NCBI RefSeq assembly: GCF_014644735.1
Contig: NZ_BMKZ01000019.1
Coordinates: 10,333-60,431, forward strand
Direction: 5' to 3'
From: Caldalkalibacillus thermarum
GTDB taxonomy: Bacteria > Bacillota > Bacilli > Caldalkalibacillales > Caldalkalibacillaceae
Length of the DNA: 50,099 bases
Part shown: positions 9,216 to 20,968 of the stretch, piece by piece
Position numbering within the stretch: the first letter of the stretch is position 1
How the letters are laid out: each line of letters starts with the position of its first letter
Program-made: the position numbers and the translations under genes
The notes under the pieces: generated by a model
The model's database searches: none
Seen by the model: only the letters and a program-made list of their open reading frames with translations
Told to the model about the DNA's origin: nothing

Positions 9216-9732
9216 GTTGCTCACCTTCTTTCCCCGCATGCTGCTCATCTTTTCTGGCCAGAATAATGGCACCCACCAGGGCTACAAGCAGCACGATGGA
9301 AGTCAGCTCAAAGGGAATCACATATTTGGCAAACAACTGCAGCCCGATTTGTTCCACATTGCTTTCAAACAGCTGAACTTCGGCGGGAACCCAGTCCATG
9401 GTGTTGATCACGGCCATTGTCACCACAAAAAAAACGGCCACGGCCAGCCCGGCCAGCCACTTATGGGCCGGGCGGCGCGTTTCATCATGATCATCGTGCC
9501 GGGTCAGCATAATGCCGAACAGCATCACGATCGTCACAGCTCCCGCATAAATCAAAACCTGAGCAGCTGCGATAAACTCAGCCTCGAGGAGGACGAACAA
9601 GCCGGCAATGCTGATGAAAGTAAAAGCCAGCGCCATCACCATATGCACCACTTTGCGCAAGTTAAGCATGAACACGGCGCCGCTGATGGCGATCAGGGAC
9701 AGGATGAGAAAGGCAACCACCTCTCCGCTCAC
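9208..9732 (-). CDS. nuoJ: Complex I membrane subunit J
   Basis: 174 aa, five predicted transmembrane helices. The [13 protein letters not shown] segment corresponds to the helix that contains the pi-bulge and rotates during turnover in solved complex I structures. The tail is charged and hydrophilic ([16 protein letters not shown]). It begins with GTG, overlapping the nuoI stop by four bases, with GAGGTG upstream. Confidence 0.94.
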   Translation of the reverse strand: MSGEVVAFLILSLIAISGAVFMLNLRKVVHMVMALAFTFISIAGLFVLLEAEFIAAAQVLIYAGAVTIVMLFGIMLTRHDDHDETRRPAHKWLAGLAVAVFFVVTMAVINTMDWVPAEVQLFESNVEQIGLQLFAKYVIPFELTSIVLLVALVGAIILARKDEQHAGKEGEQHE

Positions 9733-10148
9733 GGCTTGTTCACCTCTCTCACGTTCTTTCTGTTTTCATTGAGCCAGTTCAAATCTTTAAACAATTCGTC
9801 ACGGCTGTATTCGGCCAGTTCAAAGTTGTTGGACATCACGATCGCTTCAGTGGGGCACACTTCCGTACACAGATCACACAAAATACAGATCTCAAAGTTA
9901 ATATCATAGGTATCAATAATCTTTTTCTTGTTGTTGGGATCCGGATGCGGCTTGCCAGTTAATTGGATACAGTCGGTTGGACAAATGGCCGCACACTGGT
10001 TACAGACAATGCATTTTTCAGGATAGAAGGTTTGGATGCCCCGGAAGCGGTCAGGCACATCCAGCGGTTCTTGGGGATAGTCATAGGTGACTGGCTTTTT
10101 CCCCATTTGCTTTAAGGTATAGGCCAATCCTTTGGTTAAGCCTAACAT
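9729..10148 (-). CDS. nuoI: Complex I iron-sulfur subunit I (two 4Fe-4S clusters)
   Basis: 139-aa ferredoxin-like subunit. Two CxxCxxCxxxCP motifs, CIVCNQCAAICP and CILCDLCTEVCP, bind the two tetranuclear clusters (N6a/N6b) that pass electrons to NuoB. Because nuoE, nuoF and nuoG are absent, this subunit is the likely point where electrons enter, as proposed for other 11-subunit complexes. It lies between nuoH and nuoJ, with a 12-base gap to nuoH. Confidence 0.95.
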   Translation of the reverse strand: MLGLTKGLAYTLKQMGKKPVTYDYPQEPLDVPDRFRGIQTFYPEKCIVCNQCAAICPTDCIQLTGKPHPDPNNKKKIIDTYDINFEICILCDLCTEVCPTEAIVMSNNFELAEYSRDELFKDLNWLNENRKNVREVNKP

Positions 10149-10160
10149 GCGATCACACCC

Positions 10161-11186
10161 TTATTTGATGAAGATTTCAACCATAATAGCCGTAACAAAA
10201 ATATTGACCAACGCCAATGGCAGCAACACTTTCCAACCGAATTCCATTAATTGGTCGGCACGGACACGGGGAAATGTGGCTCTGAGCCAAATCATGAAGA
10301 AGACCACAGCCATAAACTTTAAGGCAAACCAAACCACCCCTGGGATGACATTCAGGAAGGCCAACCCTGGGATAAATTGCAACGGAGGATGCCAGCCCCC
10401 CAAAAACAGCACCGTGGTTAACGCGGCCGTGCCAAACAAGTAAACATACTCAGCCAGCATGAAGAACGCCCAGCGAAAACCGCTGTATTCCGTATGATAA
10501 CCGGCCACCAGCTCCGACTCTGCCTCAGGCAAGTCAAAAGGCACACGGTTCAGCTCGGCCACCGCGGCGATCAGGAAGATAATGAAAGCCAGCGGTTGCA
10601 CAAAGATATACCACACGGTCTCTTGCCCGTCCACGATGGTGATCAGGTTCAGGCTGCCGGAAAGCATGACCACCCCGATCACCGACATGATCAGCGGTAT
10701 CTCATAGGAGATCATCTGGGCAGCGGCCCGCATGCCCCCCAACAAGGAATACTTGTTGTTGGAGGCCCAACCGCCAGCCAGCACCCCCAATGTGGTGATC
10801 CCGGCCACGGCGATATAATACAATAATCCAACGGCCAGATCGGTAAAGTACAAGCGTTCACTGAAGGGAATGGCAGCCAATACGGCAAAGGCCGGGACAA
10901 AGGCCAGCACCGGGGCCAGCACGAATAACGGTTTATCCGCTTTTTTGGGGATAATGTCCTCCTTCAGCAAGAGCTTCAGCACATCCGCCACGGTTTGCAA
11001 CAGGCCGAAGCGCCCCCCCACCTGGTTGGGGCCGAGACGCATCTGCATAAAACCGAGCACTTTCCGCTCAGCCAAGATGGCAAAAGTGACAAATCCCAAA
11101 GCAATGGACAGGAGTCCTGCCCCAAGGGCCATAAACGTGGCCAAATTAAGCCAGGACGGAGGTGAGCTTAACAACCCTTCAATCAT
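10161..11186 (-). CDS. nuoH: Complex I membrane subunit H (quinone-site subunit)
   Basis: 341 aa, about eight transmembrane helices. Conserved blocks are LAERKVLGFMQMRLGPNQVG, the first loop of the quinone chamber, and AAVAELNRVPFDLPEAESEL, the acidic E-channel region. GYHTEYSGFRWAFFMLAEY is also present. It contacts NuoB and NuoD at the membrane surface. Start and nuoD stop share one base (TGATG). Confidence 0.96.
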   Translation of the reverse strand: MIEGLLSSPPSWLNLATFMALGAGLLSIALGFVTFAILAERKVLGFMQMRLGPNQVGGRFGLLQTVADVLKLLLKEDIIPKKADKPLFVLAPVLAFVPAFAVLAAIPFSERLYFTDLAVGLLYYIAVAGITTLGVLAGGWASNNKYSLLGGMRAAAQMISYEIPLIMSVIGVVMLSGSLNLITIVDGQETVWYIFVQPLAFIIFLIAAVAELNRVPFDLPEAESELVAGYHTEYSGFRWAFFMLAEYVYLFGTAALTTVLFLGGWHPPLQFIPGLAFLNVIPGVVWFALKFMAVVFFMIWLRATFPRVRADQLMEFGWKVLLPLALVNIFVTAIMVEIFIK

Positions 11187-12286
11187 CAGCCATCCACCTC
11201 CCCGAGCACAATATCAATGCCTCCCAAGATGGCAATCAGGTTGGCAATGTTCTCCCCTTCTAACAATTTGGGCAAAATTTGCAGGTTGTAAAAGGACGGA
11301 CGGCGAAACTTCAACCGGTAAGGCTGAGGTTTCTTTTTGCTGTAAATATAACAGCCGATTTCCCCCCGCGGTGATTCAATGCGCACGTAAGTTTCCCCTT
11401 CCGGCGGCTTAATGATGCGCGGCACTTTGGCCATAATGGCGCCTCCCTTGGGAAATTGCTCCACGGCCTGCTCCAGAATGCGGAGGGATTCGCCGATCTC
11501 GGCCATGCGCACCAGATAGCGGGCGTAACAGTCCCCTTCCGTTTGCGTCGGCACGTCAAACTCAAAGCGGTCGTAGATGGAATACGGTTCATTCTTGCGC
11601 AGATCCCACTTGACCCCCGTACAGCGCAGATTGGCTCCGCTCAGGGAGTATTGGATAGCGGTTTGGGCGTCGTATTTGCCCACGCCTTTCACCCGGTTCA
11701 GGAAAATTTCGTTGCCCGTGACCAGTTCATGATAGCCTTCCAGCTGTTCCCGCATGTAGGGAATAAACGCTTTCACCTTGTCGATCCATCCCTCGGGTGC
11801 ATCCCATTTGACGCCCCCGACGCGCATATAGTTGAAGGTCAACCTTCCGCCGCAGATTTCATTGAGCAGGTTAATGATCATTTCCCGGTCTCGGAAGGCA
11901 TACAAAAACGGACTCATGGCACCAATATCCAACAGATAGGTGCCGAACCAAACCAGATGGCTGGCGATGCGGCCCAGTTCCATGGTGATGACCCGCAAAT
12001 ATTCGGCCCGTTCGGGAACCTCAATGCCCATCATGGTCTCCACAGCATGGCAGATGACATAGTTGTTCGTCATGGCAGCCAGGTAGTCCATGCGGTCTGT
12101 GTAAGGTATGATTTGGGTGTAATTTAAATCTTCAGCCAGTTTTTCCGTTCCTCTGTGCAGGTAGCCAATGACCGGCGTCGCCTCTTTAATAATCTCCCCA
12201 TCAATTTTAAGGACAACGCGAAACACCCCATGGGTACTTGGATGTTGGGGACCAACGTTTAGCAGCAACTCTTCTGTTCGGATCAT
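11186..12286 (-). CDS. nuoD: Complex I subunit D (49-kDa type)
   Basis: 366-aa peripheral subunit that forms the quinone site with NuoB. The N-terminus MIRTEELLLNVGPQHPSTHG contains the conserved His in the beta-hairpin that contacts the quinone head group. SGANLRCTGVKWDLRK and the C-terminal GGIDIVLGEVDG end are typical. A TTG four codons upstream (12298) would sit one base after the GAGGAG ribosome-binding site, so I use the ATG at 12286, which also matches the family's usual start. It lies at the start of a run of coupled genes leading into nuoH. Confidence 0.96.
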   Translation of the reverse strand: MIRTEELLLNVGPQHPSTHGVFRVVLKIDGEIIKEATPVIGYLHRGTEKLAEDLNYTQIIPYTDRMDYLAAMTNNYVICHAVETMMGIEVPERAEYLRVITMELGRIASHLVWFGTYLLDIGAMSPFLYAFRDREMIINLLNEICGGRLTFNYMRVGGVKWDAPEGWIDKVKAFIPYMREQLEGYHELVTGNEIFLNRVKGVGKYDAQTAIQYSLSGANLRCTGVKWDLRKNEPYSIYDRFEFDVPTQTEGDCYARYLVRMAEIGESLRILEQAVEQFPKGGAIMAKVPRIIKPPEGETYVRIESPRGEIGCYIYSKKKPQPYRLKFRRPSFYNLQILPKLLEGENIANLIAILGGIDIVLGEVDG

Positions 12287-12396
12287 TGCCCTCGACAACT
12301 CCTCATGACTCGTAAAATCTCTTATAACCTCATAATCTCTTATAACCCTCGTAACATGTGCTGATCGGACCAGTTCATTGTTTAAGTCTCTTCATC

Positions 12397-13245
12397 CTAA
12401 ATCTCTTCATCATATGGCACATAATCTTTGCGCAGCGGATGGCCCACCCAATCGTCGGTGAGCAAAATCCGTTTCAAGTTGGGATGGCCCTCAAAGTGAA
12501 TGCCCAAAAGATCATAGGCTTCCCGTTCAGGCCAGTTGGCTCCTGCCCAGATAGGCGTAATGGACGGAACACGGGCTTCGTCCCGGTCCGTCTTGACCCT
12601 TACGGCCACAGACTGGTTTTCCTTGTAGGAATAAAAATGATAATAGACTTCCATATGGGTCTCGTGGTCAATCCCGGCCAGGTGAGACATGTAGTCAAAG
12701 GCCAGCTGTTCATTCTCCTTCATGAACTGCGCCACTTCAAACCAGCGCTCTTTTTTGATCACCAGCGTCGGAACCTCTTTGGCCAGTTCATTGATATACG
12801 CCTCTTCAATCACGTCTTCCCCAAAATGATCCTTGATCACTTTGACATATTTGTCTAACAGCGGCTGGTTCTTGGACGGCTCTTTAGGCTTAGCCGCTTC
12901 TTCTTTGCCTTCCAAGGCCATTTTTTTCCGTGCTGCCGCTGCGGCTTTAGCCTTGGCTATGGCCGCCGCCTTCGCTTTGGCCTTGGCCTCGTCATCATCC
13001 CCGCCAGCCGCTTCCCGCTTAGCCTTAGCAGCTGCCGCCGCTTTCGCTTTGGCCGCTGCCGCTGCTTTAGCTTTAGCCGCTGCTGCCGCTTTAGCTTTAG
13101 CCGCTGCCTTGGCCTTGGCTGCCGCAGCAGCCTTGGCCTTTCTCAGCGCTTCTTCATCCATAGGCTGGTCATTTTTTTCCTGTCCCGTTTGTTCAGCTGC
13201 CAGGCGTTTTTCCTCAGGGGTGGGCTTCTTTTGTTCGTCGCTCAT
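12397..13245 (-). CDS. nuoC: Complex I subunit C (30-kDa type) with Ala/Lys-rich N-terminal extension
   Basis: 282 aa. Residues from about 125 onward form the usual NuoC domain ([56 protein letters not shown]). Before it, about residues 36-109 are nearly all Ala and Lys in eight-residue units of KAKAAAAA type, broken by an acidic GGDDDE. The extension should be a long, positively charged helix or disordered tail. Comparable Ala/Lys tails occur in NuoC of other Bacillaceae as I recall, so it is a family trait rather than an error. The ATG overlaps the nuoB stop by four bases. Confidence 0.95.
   Translation of the reverse strand: MSDEQKKPTPEEKRLAAEQTGQEKNDQPMDEEALRKAKAAAAAKAKAAAKAKAAAAAKAKAAAAAKAKAAAAAKAKREAAGGDDDEAKAKAKAAAIAKAKAAAAARKKMALEGKEEAAKPKEPSKNQPLLDKYVKVIKDHFGEDVIEEAYINELAKEVPTLVIKKERWFEVAQFMKENEQLAFDYMSHLAGIDHETHMEVYYHFYSYKENQSVAVRVKTDRDEARVPSITPIWAGANWPEREAYDLLGIHFEGHPNLKRILLTDDWVGHPLRKDYVPYDEEI
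13010..13140 (-). repeat. 24-bp tandem repeats encoding the NuoC Ala/Lys tract
   Basis: Three to four imperfect 24-base units, each giving KAKAAAAA on the minus strand, follow one another inside nuoC. Synonymous codons vary between units (AAA/AAG, GCG/GCC/GCT), so the expansion is not very recent. Confidence 0.7.
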
Positions 13246-13763
13246 CGGTTGGTCACCCGCTTTCCGGTTTTGGCTTCATAACGGATTTTTTCCTGCAGCT
13301 TGTTAATGCCGTAAATCAATGCCGCCGGGTTGGGCGGGCAACCGGGAATATAGACATCAACCGGCACAATTTGATCCACACCCTTGACCACGGAGTAGGA
13401 CTTGACATAGGGCCCGCCCGCCGTGGCACAGACCCCCATCGCAATGACCCATTTAGGATCTGGCATCTGGTCATACAAACGGCGCAGAACAGGTGCCATT
13501 TTCTTGGTTACTGTGCCAGCGACAATCATCACGTCTGCATGACGCGGCGAGGGACGGAAAACACCTGATCCGTAACGGTCCAAATCGTAATGGGAGGCCC
13601 CTGTGCCCATCATTTCAATGGCGCAACAAGCCAGGCCAAAGGTTAAGGGCCACATGGAGTTGCTGCGGGCCCAGGCTTTGATCTGATCTAAAGTGGTTAA
13701 AAACACATTGCGCTTAAGCTCTGCTTCTTCCTCCGGTGTAATATTTTCCAGTTTCAGATCCAT
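13242..13763 (-). CDS. nuoB: Complex I subunit B (cluster N2)
   Basis: 173-aa subunit that carries the terminal 4Fe-4S cluster N2. The ligands are visible: the tandem cysteines in [10 protein letters not shown], one in [10 protein letters not shown] and one in [12 protein letters not shown]. The ATG at 13763 follows GAAGAAGGTG by five bases and overlaps the nuoA end by ten bases; the alternative at 13784 lies upstream of that site. Electrons pass from NuoI through N2 to quinone bound at NuoB/NuoD. Confidence 0.96.
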   Translation of the reverse strand: MDLKLENITPEEEAELKRNVFLTTLDQIKAWARSNSMWPLTFGLACCAIEMMGTGASHYDLDRYGSGVFRPSPRHADVMIVAGTVTKKMAPVLRRLYDQMPDPKWVIAMGVCATAGGPYVKSYSVVKGVDQIVPVDVYIPGCPPNPAALIYGINKLQEKIRYEAKTGKRVTNR

Positions 13764-14128
13764 TTTAACACCTTCTTCTTCCAAGCATAAACTAATCCCA
13801 GCAACAAGAAGATGACAAAGATCAGCATTTCAATCAAAGCAAAAAAGCCCAGCTTCTCATAAGCCACAGCCCATGGAATAATAAATACCGCTTCCACATC
13901 GAACAAAACAAAGAGCAAGGCGATGACATAATAGCGCACATTAAAACGCACCCAGCTGTCGCCAACCGGGTCATTACCGCTTTCATAAGTGATGCGCTTC
14001 GCCTCATACGGATTGTGCGGCCTGAGCAGGCGGCCTACTGTAAGCGCTATCACTGGTAAAAGTATACCAATCAAGATAAAAGCGGTCACCACAAGATAGT
14101 TGTTCTGGTACACATTAAAAAAATCCAT
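13754..14128 (-). CDS. nuoA: Complex I membrane subunit A
   Basis: 124 aa, three transmembrane helices. Family motifs are present: [20 protein letters not shown], which includes the conserved surface-loop region near the quinone site, and [18 protein letters not shown] with its membrane acidic residues. I take the ATG at 14128. A reading frame continues back to 14269, but that would run into the -10 element of the nuo promoter and adds a non-homologous leader. It is the first gene of the nuo operon. Confidence 0.95.
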   Translation of the reverse strand: MDFFNVYQNNYLVVTAFILIGILLPVIALTVGRLLRPHNPYEAKRITYESGNDPVGDSWVRFNVRYYVIALLFVLFDVEAVFIIPWAVAYEKLGFFALIEMLIFVIFLLLGLVYAWKKKVLKWI

Positions 14129-14267
14129 GAACTTCTTTTCCCCCCATCGTTCGGTGGAAACAAGGCAAAACCCCTTTATCCAGCGCGCTAATCTTTGAAC
14201 ATTTTGAACATATGGATTTGGTATTTGCGACAAATCGCTAGAAACATAGAGCTTAATCCTACCTAAC

Positions 14268-14296
14268 ATTATATCAGATGTACTAAATACTGTCTA
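14268..14296 (-). promoter_or_regulatory. Sigma-A promoter of the nuo operon
   Basis: On the minus strand TAGACA and TATAAT are separated by exactly 17 bases. Initiation at about 14260 would leave a 130-base leader before nuoA. Confidence 0.75.
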
Positions 14297-14429
14297 ACAA
14301 AGTACTCTGCAAAAAATCCTGTGGCCCGCAGCTGTTTTGGAACCCACAGAACTGTGGCCCAACGGGAGGCTTTCAGGTAATGGGCTTCCGAAGCATTTCT
14401 TTTCACATTTTATAGCACCTGGCATATGA

Positions 14430-14459
14430 TTGGTCAAAATACTCCCAGTTTTGTATAAT
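14430..14459 (+). promoter_or_regulatory. Probable sigma-A promoter of rraA
   Basis: A perfect TATAAT (14454-14459) lies 18 bases after TTGGTC, a weak -35 element. Predicted initiation near 14466 gives an 80-base leader. Confidence 0.5.
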
Positions 14460-14483
14460 TTCTATATCTACAATTACCTGCAG

Positions 14484-14511
14484 AGTCTGAGAACCTGGTA
14501 AGACTGACCAG
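14484..14511 (+). promoter_or_regulatory. Possible H-type pseudoknot in the rraA leader
   Basis: AGTCT (14484-14488) can pair with AGACT (14501-14505). CTGGT (14495-14499) can pair with ACCAG (14507-14511). The two 5-bp helices interleave, which is the H-type pseudoknot order, 35 bases before the rraA start. I do not recognise a known riboswitch class. Confidence 0.3.
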
Positions 14512-14545
14512 TTAAACTTAAGGAAATGGAACAGGGGAGTGGGGC

Positions 14546-15166
14546 ATGATGATCGATGTTATTGAGAAACTGAAAAACCTGCCAACAACGGCCATTTCAG
14601 ATGCGTTGGGCGGTCTCTGTCATCTTGATCAGGCCATCAAGCCTTTGAAAGAAGAATGGAAAGTGGCCGGCAAAGCCTGCACTGTCAAATTGAGGGCGGC
14701 TGACAACAAAATGTTGCTGCAAGCCATGCGGGAAGCAGAAGAAGGAGATGTCCTGGTCATTGATGCCCGCGGTTATACGTATAATGCCATTTGCGGCGAT
14801 TTTATGGTGGAGCTGGCCAAAGTACTGGGTATTGCAGGACTGGTCATCGACGGTGCGGTACGCGATGTGCAGGGCATCAAGGCAGTGGACCTGCCGGTAT
14901 TTTGCCGGGGCATAACGGTAGCGGCAAGCGATAAAGCAGGCAGCGGCGAAGTGAATGTGCCCATCTCCTGCGCGGGGGCTGTTGTTCACCCGGGGGATCT
15001 TATTGTGGGAGATGCCGATGGAGTAGTGGTTATTCCCCAGGAAAAGGCGGAAGCCGTGTTGGCCAAAGCCCAGGAAAAGGTGCAAAAAGATTTGGAGCGG
15101 GAAGCCAAGGTCCTGGCCAGCCGTGAAGCAGCCATCGCCTATTTGGATAAAGCTTTGGGCAGCTAG
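14546..15166 (+). CDS. RraA-family protein (HMG/CHA aldolase-like fold)
   Basis: 206 aa. It shows the family's metal- and substrate-site blocks: TTAISDALGG, GAVRDVQGI with the conserved Arg-Asp pair, and GDADGVVVIP. Family members include 4-hydroxy-4-methyl-2-oxoglutarate/oxaloacetate aldolases and the E. coli RNase E inhibitor RraA. In Firmicutes the substrate is usually unknown, and such genes are often misnamed as menaquinone methyltransferase. AGGGGAGTGG precedes the ATGATG start. It is transcribed alone, divergently from nuo, and ends in a terminator. I would call it a metal-dependent aldolase/decarboxylase-like enzyme without a firm substrate. Confidence 0.85.
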   Translation: MMIDVIEKLKNLPTTAISDALGGLCHLDQAIKPLKEEWKVAGKACTVKLRAADNKMLLQAMREAEEGDVLVIDARGYTYNAICGDFMVELAKVLGIAGLVIDGAVRDVQGIKAVDLPVFCRGITVAASDKAGSGEVNVPISCAGAVVHPGDLIVGDADGVVVIPQEKAEAVLAKAQEKVQKDLEREAKVLASREAAIAYLDKALGS

Positions 15167-15208
15167 AAAAAAACCTCCTTGCCCTTTGATGGACAAGGAG
15201 GTTTTTTT
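15167..15208. terminator. Bidirectional terminator between rraA and atpC
   Basis: The arms AAAAAAACCTCCTTG and CAAGGAGGTTTTTTT form a long stem with a 12-base loop. A- and T-runs on both sides let it stop rraA (plus) and the atp operon (minus). Confidence 0.9.
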
Positions 15209-15235
15209 ATGCCTTCTGGGCGTTTGAGAACCGGG

Positions 15236-15643
15236 TCATGATTTGCTGTTTGCCACCTGCAGGCGAACTTCGGCCCGTTCCAGGGCACGCTTGTGCCGCA
15301 GGTAATCTTTATCTGACTTGTCCAGACGCTTCAAAATGGTTTCATGGCGCGCCTTTGCCTTTTTTGCGCGCTCGACATCGATTTCTTCCGGCAATTCGGC
15401 TGTATCGGCCAAGATGTTAACCTTATCGGGACGCACTTCCAAAAACCCGCCGCTTACGGCAATCAGCGTTTCTTTATCCCCTTGCTTAATGCGGACAGGT
15501 GCCGTTTTGAGCGGAGTCACAAGGGGGATATGGCCAGCCATAACCCCCAGTTCACCCTCCACACCGCGGGCAATGACGATATCCGCCTCTCCTTGAAACA
15601 CTTTCCGTTCAGGTGTGACGATATCAACTTGAACAGTTGCCAT
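15236..15643 (-). CDS. atpC: F1 ATP synthase epsilon subunit
   Basis: 135 aa, comprising an N-terminal beta-barrel (VDIVTPERKVFQGEADIV, GELGVMAGHIPLVTPL) and a C-terminal two-helix domain (about residues 88-133) rich in Lys, Arg and Glu. The C-terminal helices are the element that can extend into F1 and inhibit ATP hydrolysis. ATP synthases of thermoalkaliphiles are known for strongly blocked hydrolysis, although its basis is not epsilon alone. Last gene of the operon. Confidence 0.96.
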   Translation of the reverse strand: MATVQVDIVTPERKVFQGEADIVIARGVEGELGVMAGHIPLVTPLKTAPVRIKQGDKETLIAVSGGFLEVRPDKVNILADTAELPEEIDVERAKKAKARHETILKRLDKSDKDYLRHKRALERAEVRLQVANSKS

Positions 15644-15669
15644 TGTTTATCCTCCCCTATCCCAGGGCA

Positions 15670-17076
<1,407 letters not shown>

Positions 17077-17080
17077 TTAC

Positions 17081-17941
17081 CTATCTTAAAGCATTGGCTC
17101 CTGCGACAATTTCGGCGATCTCTTGCGTAATGGCAGCCTGGCGGGCACGGTTAAATTGCAGGGTCAAGGTTTCAATCATTTCCGAGGCGTTGTCGGTTGC
17201 ATTGCCCATCGCGGTCATCCGTGCGCCAAACTCACTTGCTTTGGCATCTAAAAGGGCGCTGTAAATCAGCGTTTCTGCATACTTGGGCAGCAACACTTCC
17301 AAGACCGATTCACTGTCCGGTTCGTATTCATAGACACTGACCGGCCCATTGAGCACCTCTTCAGAGGTCAGGGGAAGCAGTTGCTTCTCCACGGGGCGCT
17401 GCACGATCGGGCTGACAAATTCATTATAAAAGATGGTCAGCTTGTCAAATGTTTCATCGGCGAACATGCTAATGGCGCTCTGGGCTATGTCCTGAATCTC
17501 TACCAAAGACGGGGTGTCCGAAATGCCCGTCACCTCTTCCACAACCGGATAGCCCCGCTTCTTAAAGAAATCCCGCCCTTTGCGTCCAACGGCAAAGATC
17601 ACATACTCGTCTTTGGACTGATGGCGCTCCTCGATCGTTTTGGACACCAGGCGTAAAATATTGGCGTTATACGGTCCAGCCAATCCCCGGTCTGAGGTGA
17701 TCACCATGTAGCCCGTCTTCTTCACCGGACGGGCTTCCAGCATGGGATGGCTAAAATCTTTGGTGCCTGCAGCAATGCTGGAGATCACTTCTTTAATTTT
17801 ATCCGCGTAGGGACGGGCATTCTCAGCCGTTTCCTGCGCACGGCGCAGTTTGGCTGCAGCCACCATCTTCATCGCTTTGGTGATTTGGCGTGTATTTTTA
17901 ACCGAGCGGATACGCCGTTTAATCTCTCTCATTCCTTGCAT
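17081..17941 (-). CDS. atpG: F1 ATP synthase gamma subunit (rotor shaft)
   Basis: 286 aa. The N-terminal helix [18 protein letters not shown] with [15 protein letters not shown], and the C-terminal helix ending in [19 protein letters not shown], form the coiled-coil shaft. The Rossmann-like middle carries [17 protein letters not shown]. The ATG at 17941 has GGTGGTGAATG upstream; an ATG three codons later (17932) is possible. It turns within alpha3-beta3 and links F1 to the c-ring. Confidence 0.97.
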   Translation of the reverse strand: MQGMREIKRRIRSVKNTRQITKAMKMVAAAKLRRAQETAENARPYADKIKEVISSIAAGTKDFSHPMLEARPVKKTGYMVITSDRGLAGPYNANILRLVSKTIEERHQSKDEYVIFAVGRKGRDFFKKRGYPVVEEVTGISDTPSLVEIQDIAQSAISMFADETFDKLTIFYNEFVSPIVQRPVEKQLLPLTSEEVLNGPVSVYEYEPDSESVLEVLLPKYAETLIYSALLDAKASEFGARMTAMGNATDNASEMIETLTLQFNRARQAAITQEIAEIVAGANALR

Positions 17942-17980
17942 GACGCATTCACCACCTTTTTCCTCTGATTAACAAGGGGC

Positions 17981-19507
<1,527 letters not shown>

Positions 19508-20047
19508 CTAGCTTTTGGTTGTTGCGATTAAACGTTCAAAGCGGGAGAGTTTGCCGCGGACAGTTCCATCGTAGATTAGATCCCCGATTTTGACGGTGAT
19601 ACCGCCCAGCACACCCTTGTCCACAACAAAATGCAAACGGACTTTTTTGCCTGTCATGCGGGCTAATTGTTGGCGCAAGACCTCCTGCTTTTCCGGTAAC
19701 AGAGGGGTAGCTGTAGTCACCACCACATCAACCAGACCTCGCACTTCATTGGCCAGTCTGACAAAATAGGTGGCAATCGCGCTCAGTTCATTTTCACGTT
19801 CACGGTCCACCAACAACCGCAACAGGGAGAGGGTGGTTGGGGACAGCTGGTCCGCAAACACCGTGCCGATAAGCTCTTTCTTGGTTTCCTTTTTCACCAA
19901 TGGATGGGTGAGGAACCTGACCAGGTCTGGATTTTCCCGGAGCACCTGATCTGTATATTGCAAATCTTGCTCAATTTTATCCAGTTCCTCCCGCTCTTTG
20001 GCCACTTCAAACAAAGCTTTGGCATACCGTTTGGCTACTGCACCCAT
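19508..20047 (-). CDS. atpH: F1 ATP synthase delta subunit (stator)
   Basis: 179 aa. The N-terminal six-helix domain begins VAKRYAKALFEVAKE, and the C-terminal region has GGITVKIGDLIYDGTVRGKL, both standard for OSCP/delta. It joins the b-dimer to the top of alpha3-beta3. The ATG lies within the end of atpF (13-base overlap), indicating coupled translation. Confidence 0.96.
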   Translation of the reverse strand: MGAVAKRYAKALFEVAKEREELDKIEQDLQYTDQVLRENPDLVRFLTHPLVKKETKKELIGTVFADQLSPTTLSLLRLLVDRERENELSAIATYFVRLANEVRGLVDVVVTTATPLLPEKQEVLRQQLARMTGKKVRLHFVVDKGVLGGITVKIGDLIYDGTVRGKLSRFERLIATTKS

Positions 20048-20541
20048 TTTTTGGTCCCTACCTCTTTCAGGAAATCATCAATCAATTGCTGCTGTTGCTT
20101 TGGATCCAGTTCCTTTTCAATCACTTTACTGGCTAAAAGAACCGAAAGCTGTCCCATTTCCTTTCGCAAAGCCTCAACCGCTTTTTCTTTCTCACGCTCA
20201 ATTTCCTTGCGGGCCACACTTTTATACTGATCCACTTCAGCTTTGGCTGCACGGATGATCTCCTCAGCCTGTTTCTCGCTGGTGTTACGTGCATTTTCCA
20301 ATATGGTTTTGGCATCTTTTTTCGCTTGCTCCAGGTTGGCGCGTTGTTCGGCCAGCAACTTTTCCGCTTCGGCCCGGTTGCGCTTGGCCTCTTCCAAATC
20401 TTTTTCAATTTGATTGGCCCGTTTTTCCATAACATTCATCAACGGGCCAAAAGCGTATTTGCGGAGCAAAAGAAAAAGAATGATGAACATGAGCAAAGAA
20501 AACAGCATATCGCCCCAGCGGACGGAACCCAACTCCAACAT
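20035..20541 (-). CDS. atpF: Fo ATP synthase b subunit (peripheral stalk)
   Basis: 168 aa. It has one N-terminal membrane helix (about residues 10-28, LFSLLMFIILFLLLRKY) and a long charged coiled coil (about 35-150, with KRANQIEKDLEEAKRNRAEA). The ATG at 20541 follows GGGAGTG; a longer frame from 20571 lacks support. The gap to atpE upstream (163 bases) is unusually long for this operon and contains a terminator-like hairpin. Confidence 0.95.
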   Translation of the reverse strand: MLELGSVRWGDMLFSLLMFIILFLLLRKYAFGPLMNVMEKRANQIEKDLEEAKRNRAEAEKLLAEQRANLEQAKKDAKTILENARNTSEKQAEEIIRAAKAEVDQYKSVARKEIEREKEKAVEALRKEMGQLSVLLASKVIEKELDPKQQQQLIDDFLKEVGTKKWVQ

Positions 20542-20581
20542 CTTGTTCACTCCCTTCACATCTATTACCATACCTTTTACC

Positions 20582-20611
20582 CTAAAAAGAAAACTTGGCT
20601 TGCGCCAAGTT
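20582..20611 (-). terminator. Terminator-like hairpin between atpE and atpF
   Basis: On the minus strand AACTTGGC, loop GCAA, GCCAAGTT is followed by TTCTTTTTAGG: a perfect 8-bp stem with a U-rich tract. A second stem (GCGAGGCC/GGCCTTCGC) lies upstream at about 20660-20685. In mid-operon this suggests partial termination or mRNA-end protection, raising atpE above downstream genes. Confidence 0.6.
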
Positions 20612-20704
20612 GGAGTGCGGGCGTAAGCCTTAGGTGCACATCAAGGTGCAAAGGAAAGGCGAAGGCCGTTCACTGGCCTCGCCATGCTTCCATTTTCTTT
20701 TGAG

Positions 20705-20968
<264 letters not shown>

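Larger units (their letters stand above)
14129..14545. other. Divergent nuoA-rraA intergenic region (417 bases)
   Basis: It holds the nuo promoter (14268-14296), a promoter for rraA (14430-14459) and the rraA leader. Between the promoters CTGTGGCCC occurs twice (14319-14327 and 14352-14360), with a CTGTGG/CCACAG pairing around 14319-14350. I see no gene in it. Confidence 0.6.

Noticed and set aside
12833-13306. Plus-strand Ala-rich open frame of 157 codons
   Set aside because: It is the antisense shadow of the nuoC Ala/Lys repeat, with no ribosome-binding site or family match.
14129-14269. N-terminal extension of NuoA by 47 residues
   Set aside because: It would start within the TATAAT of the nuo promoter and has no homology to NuoA; the ATG at 14128 gives the family's normal length.
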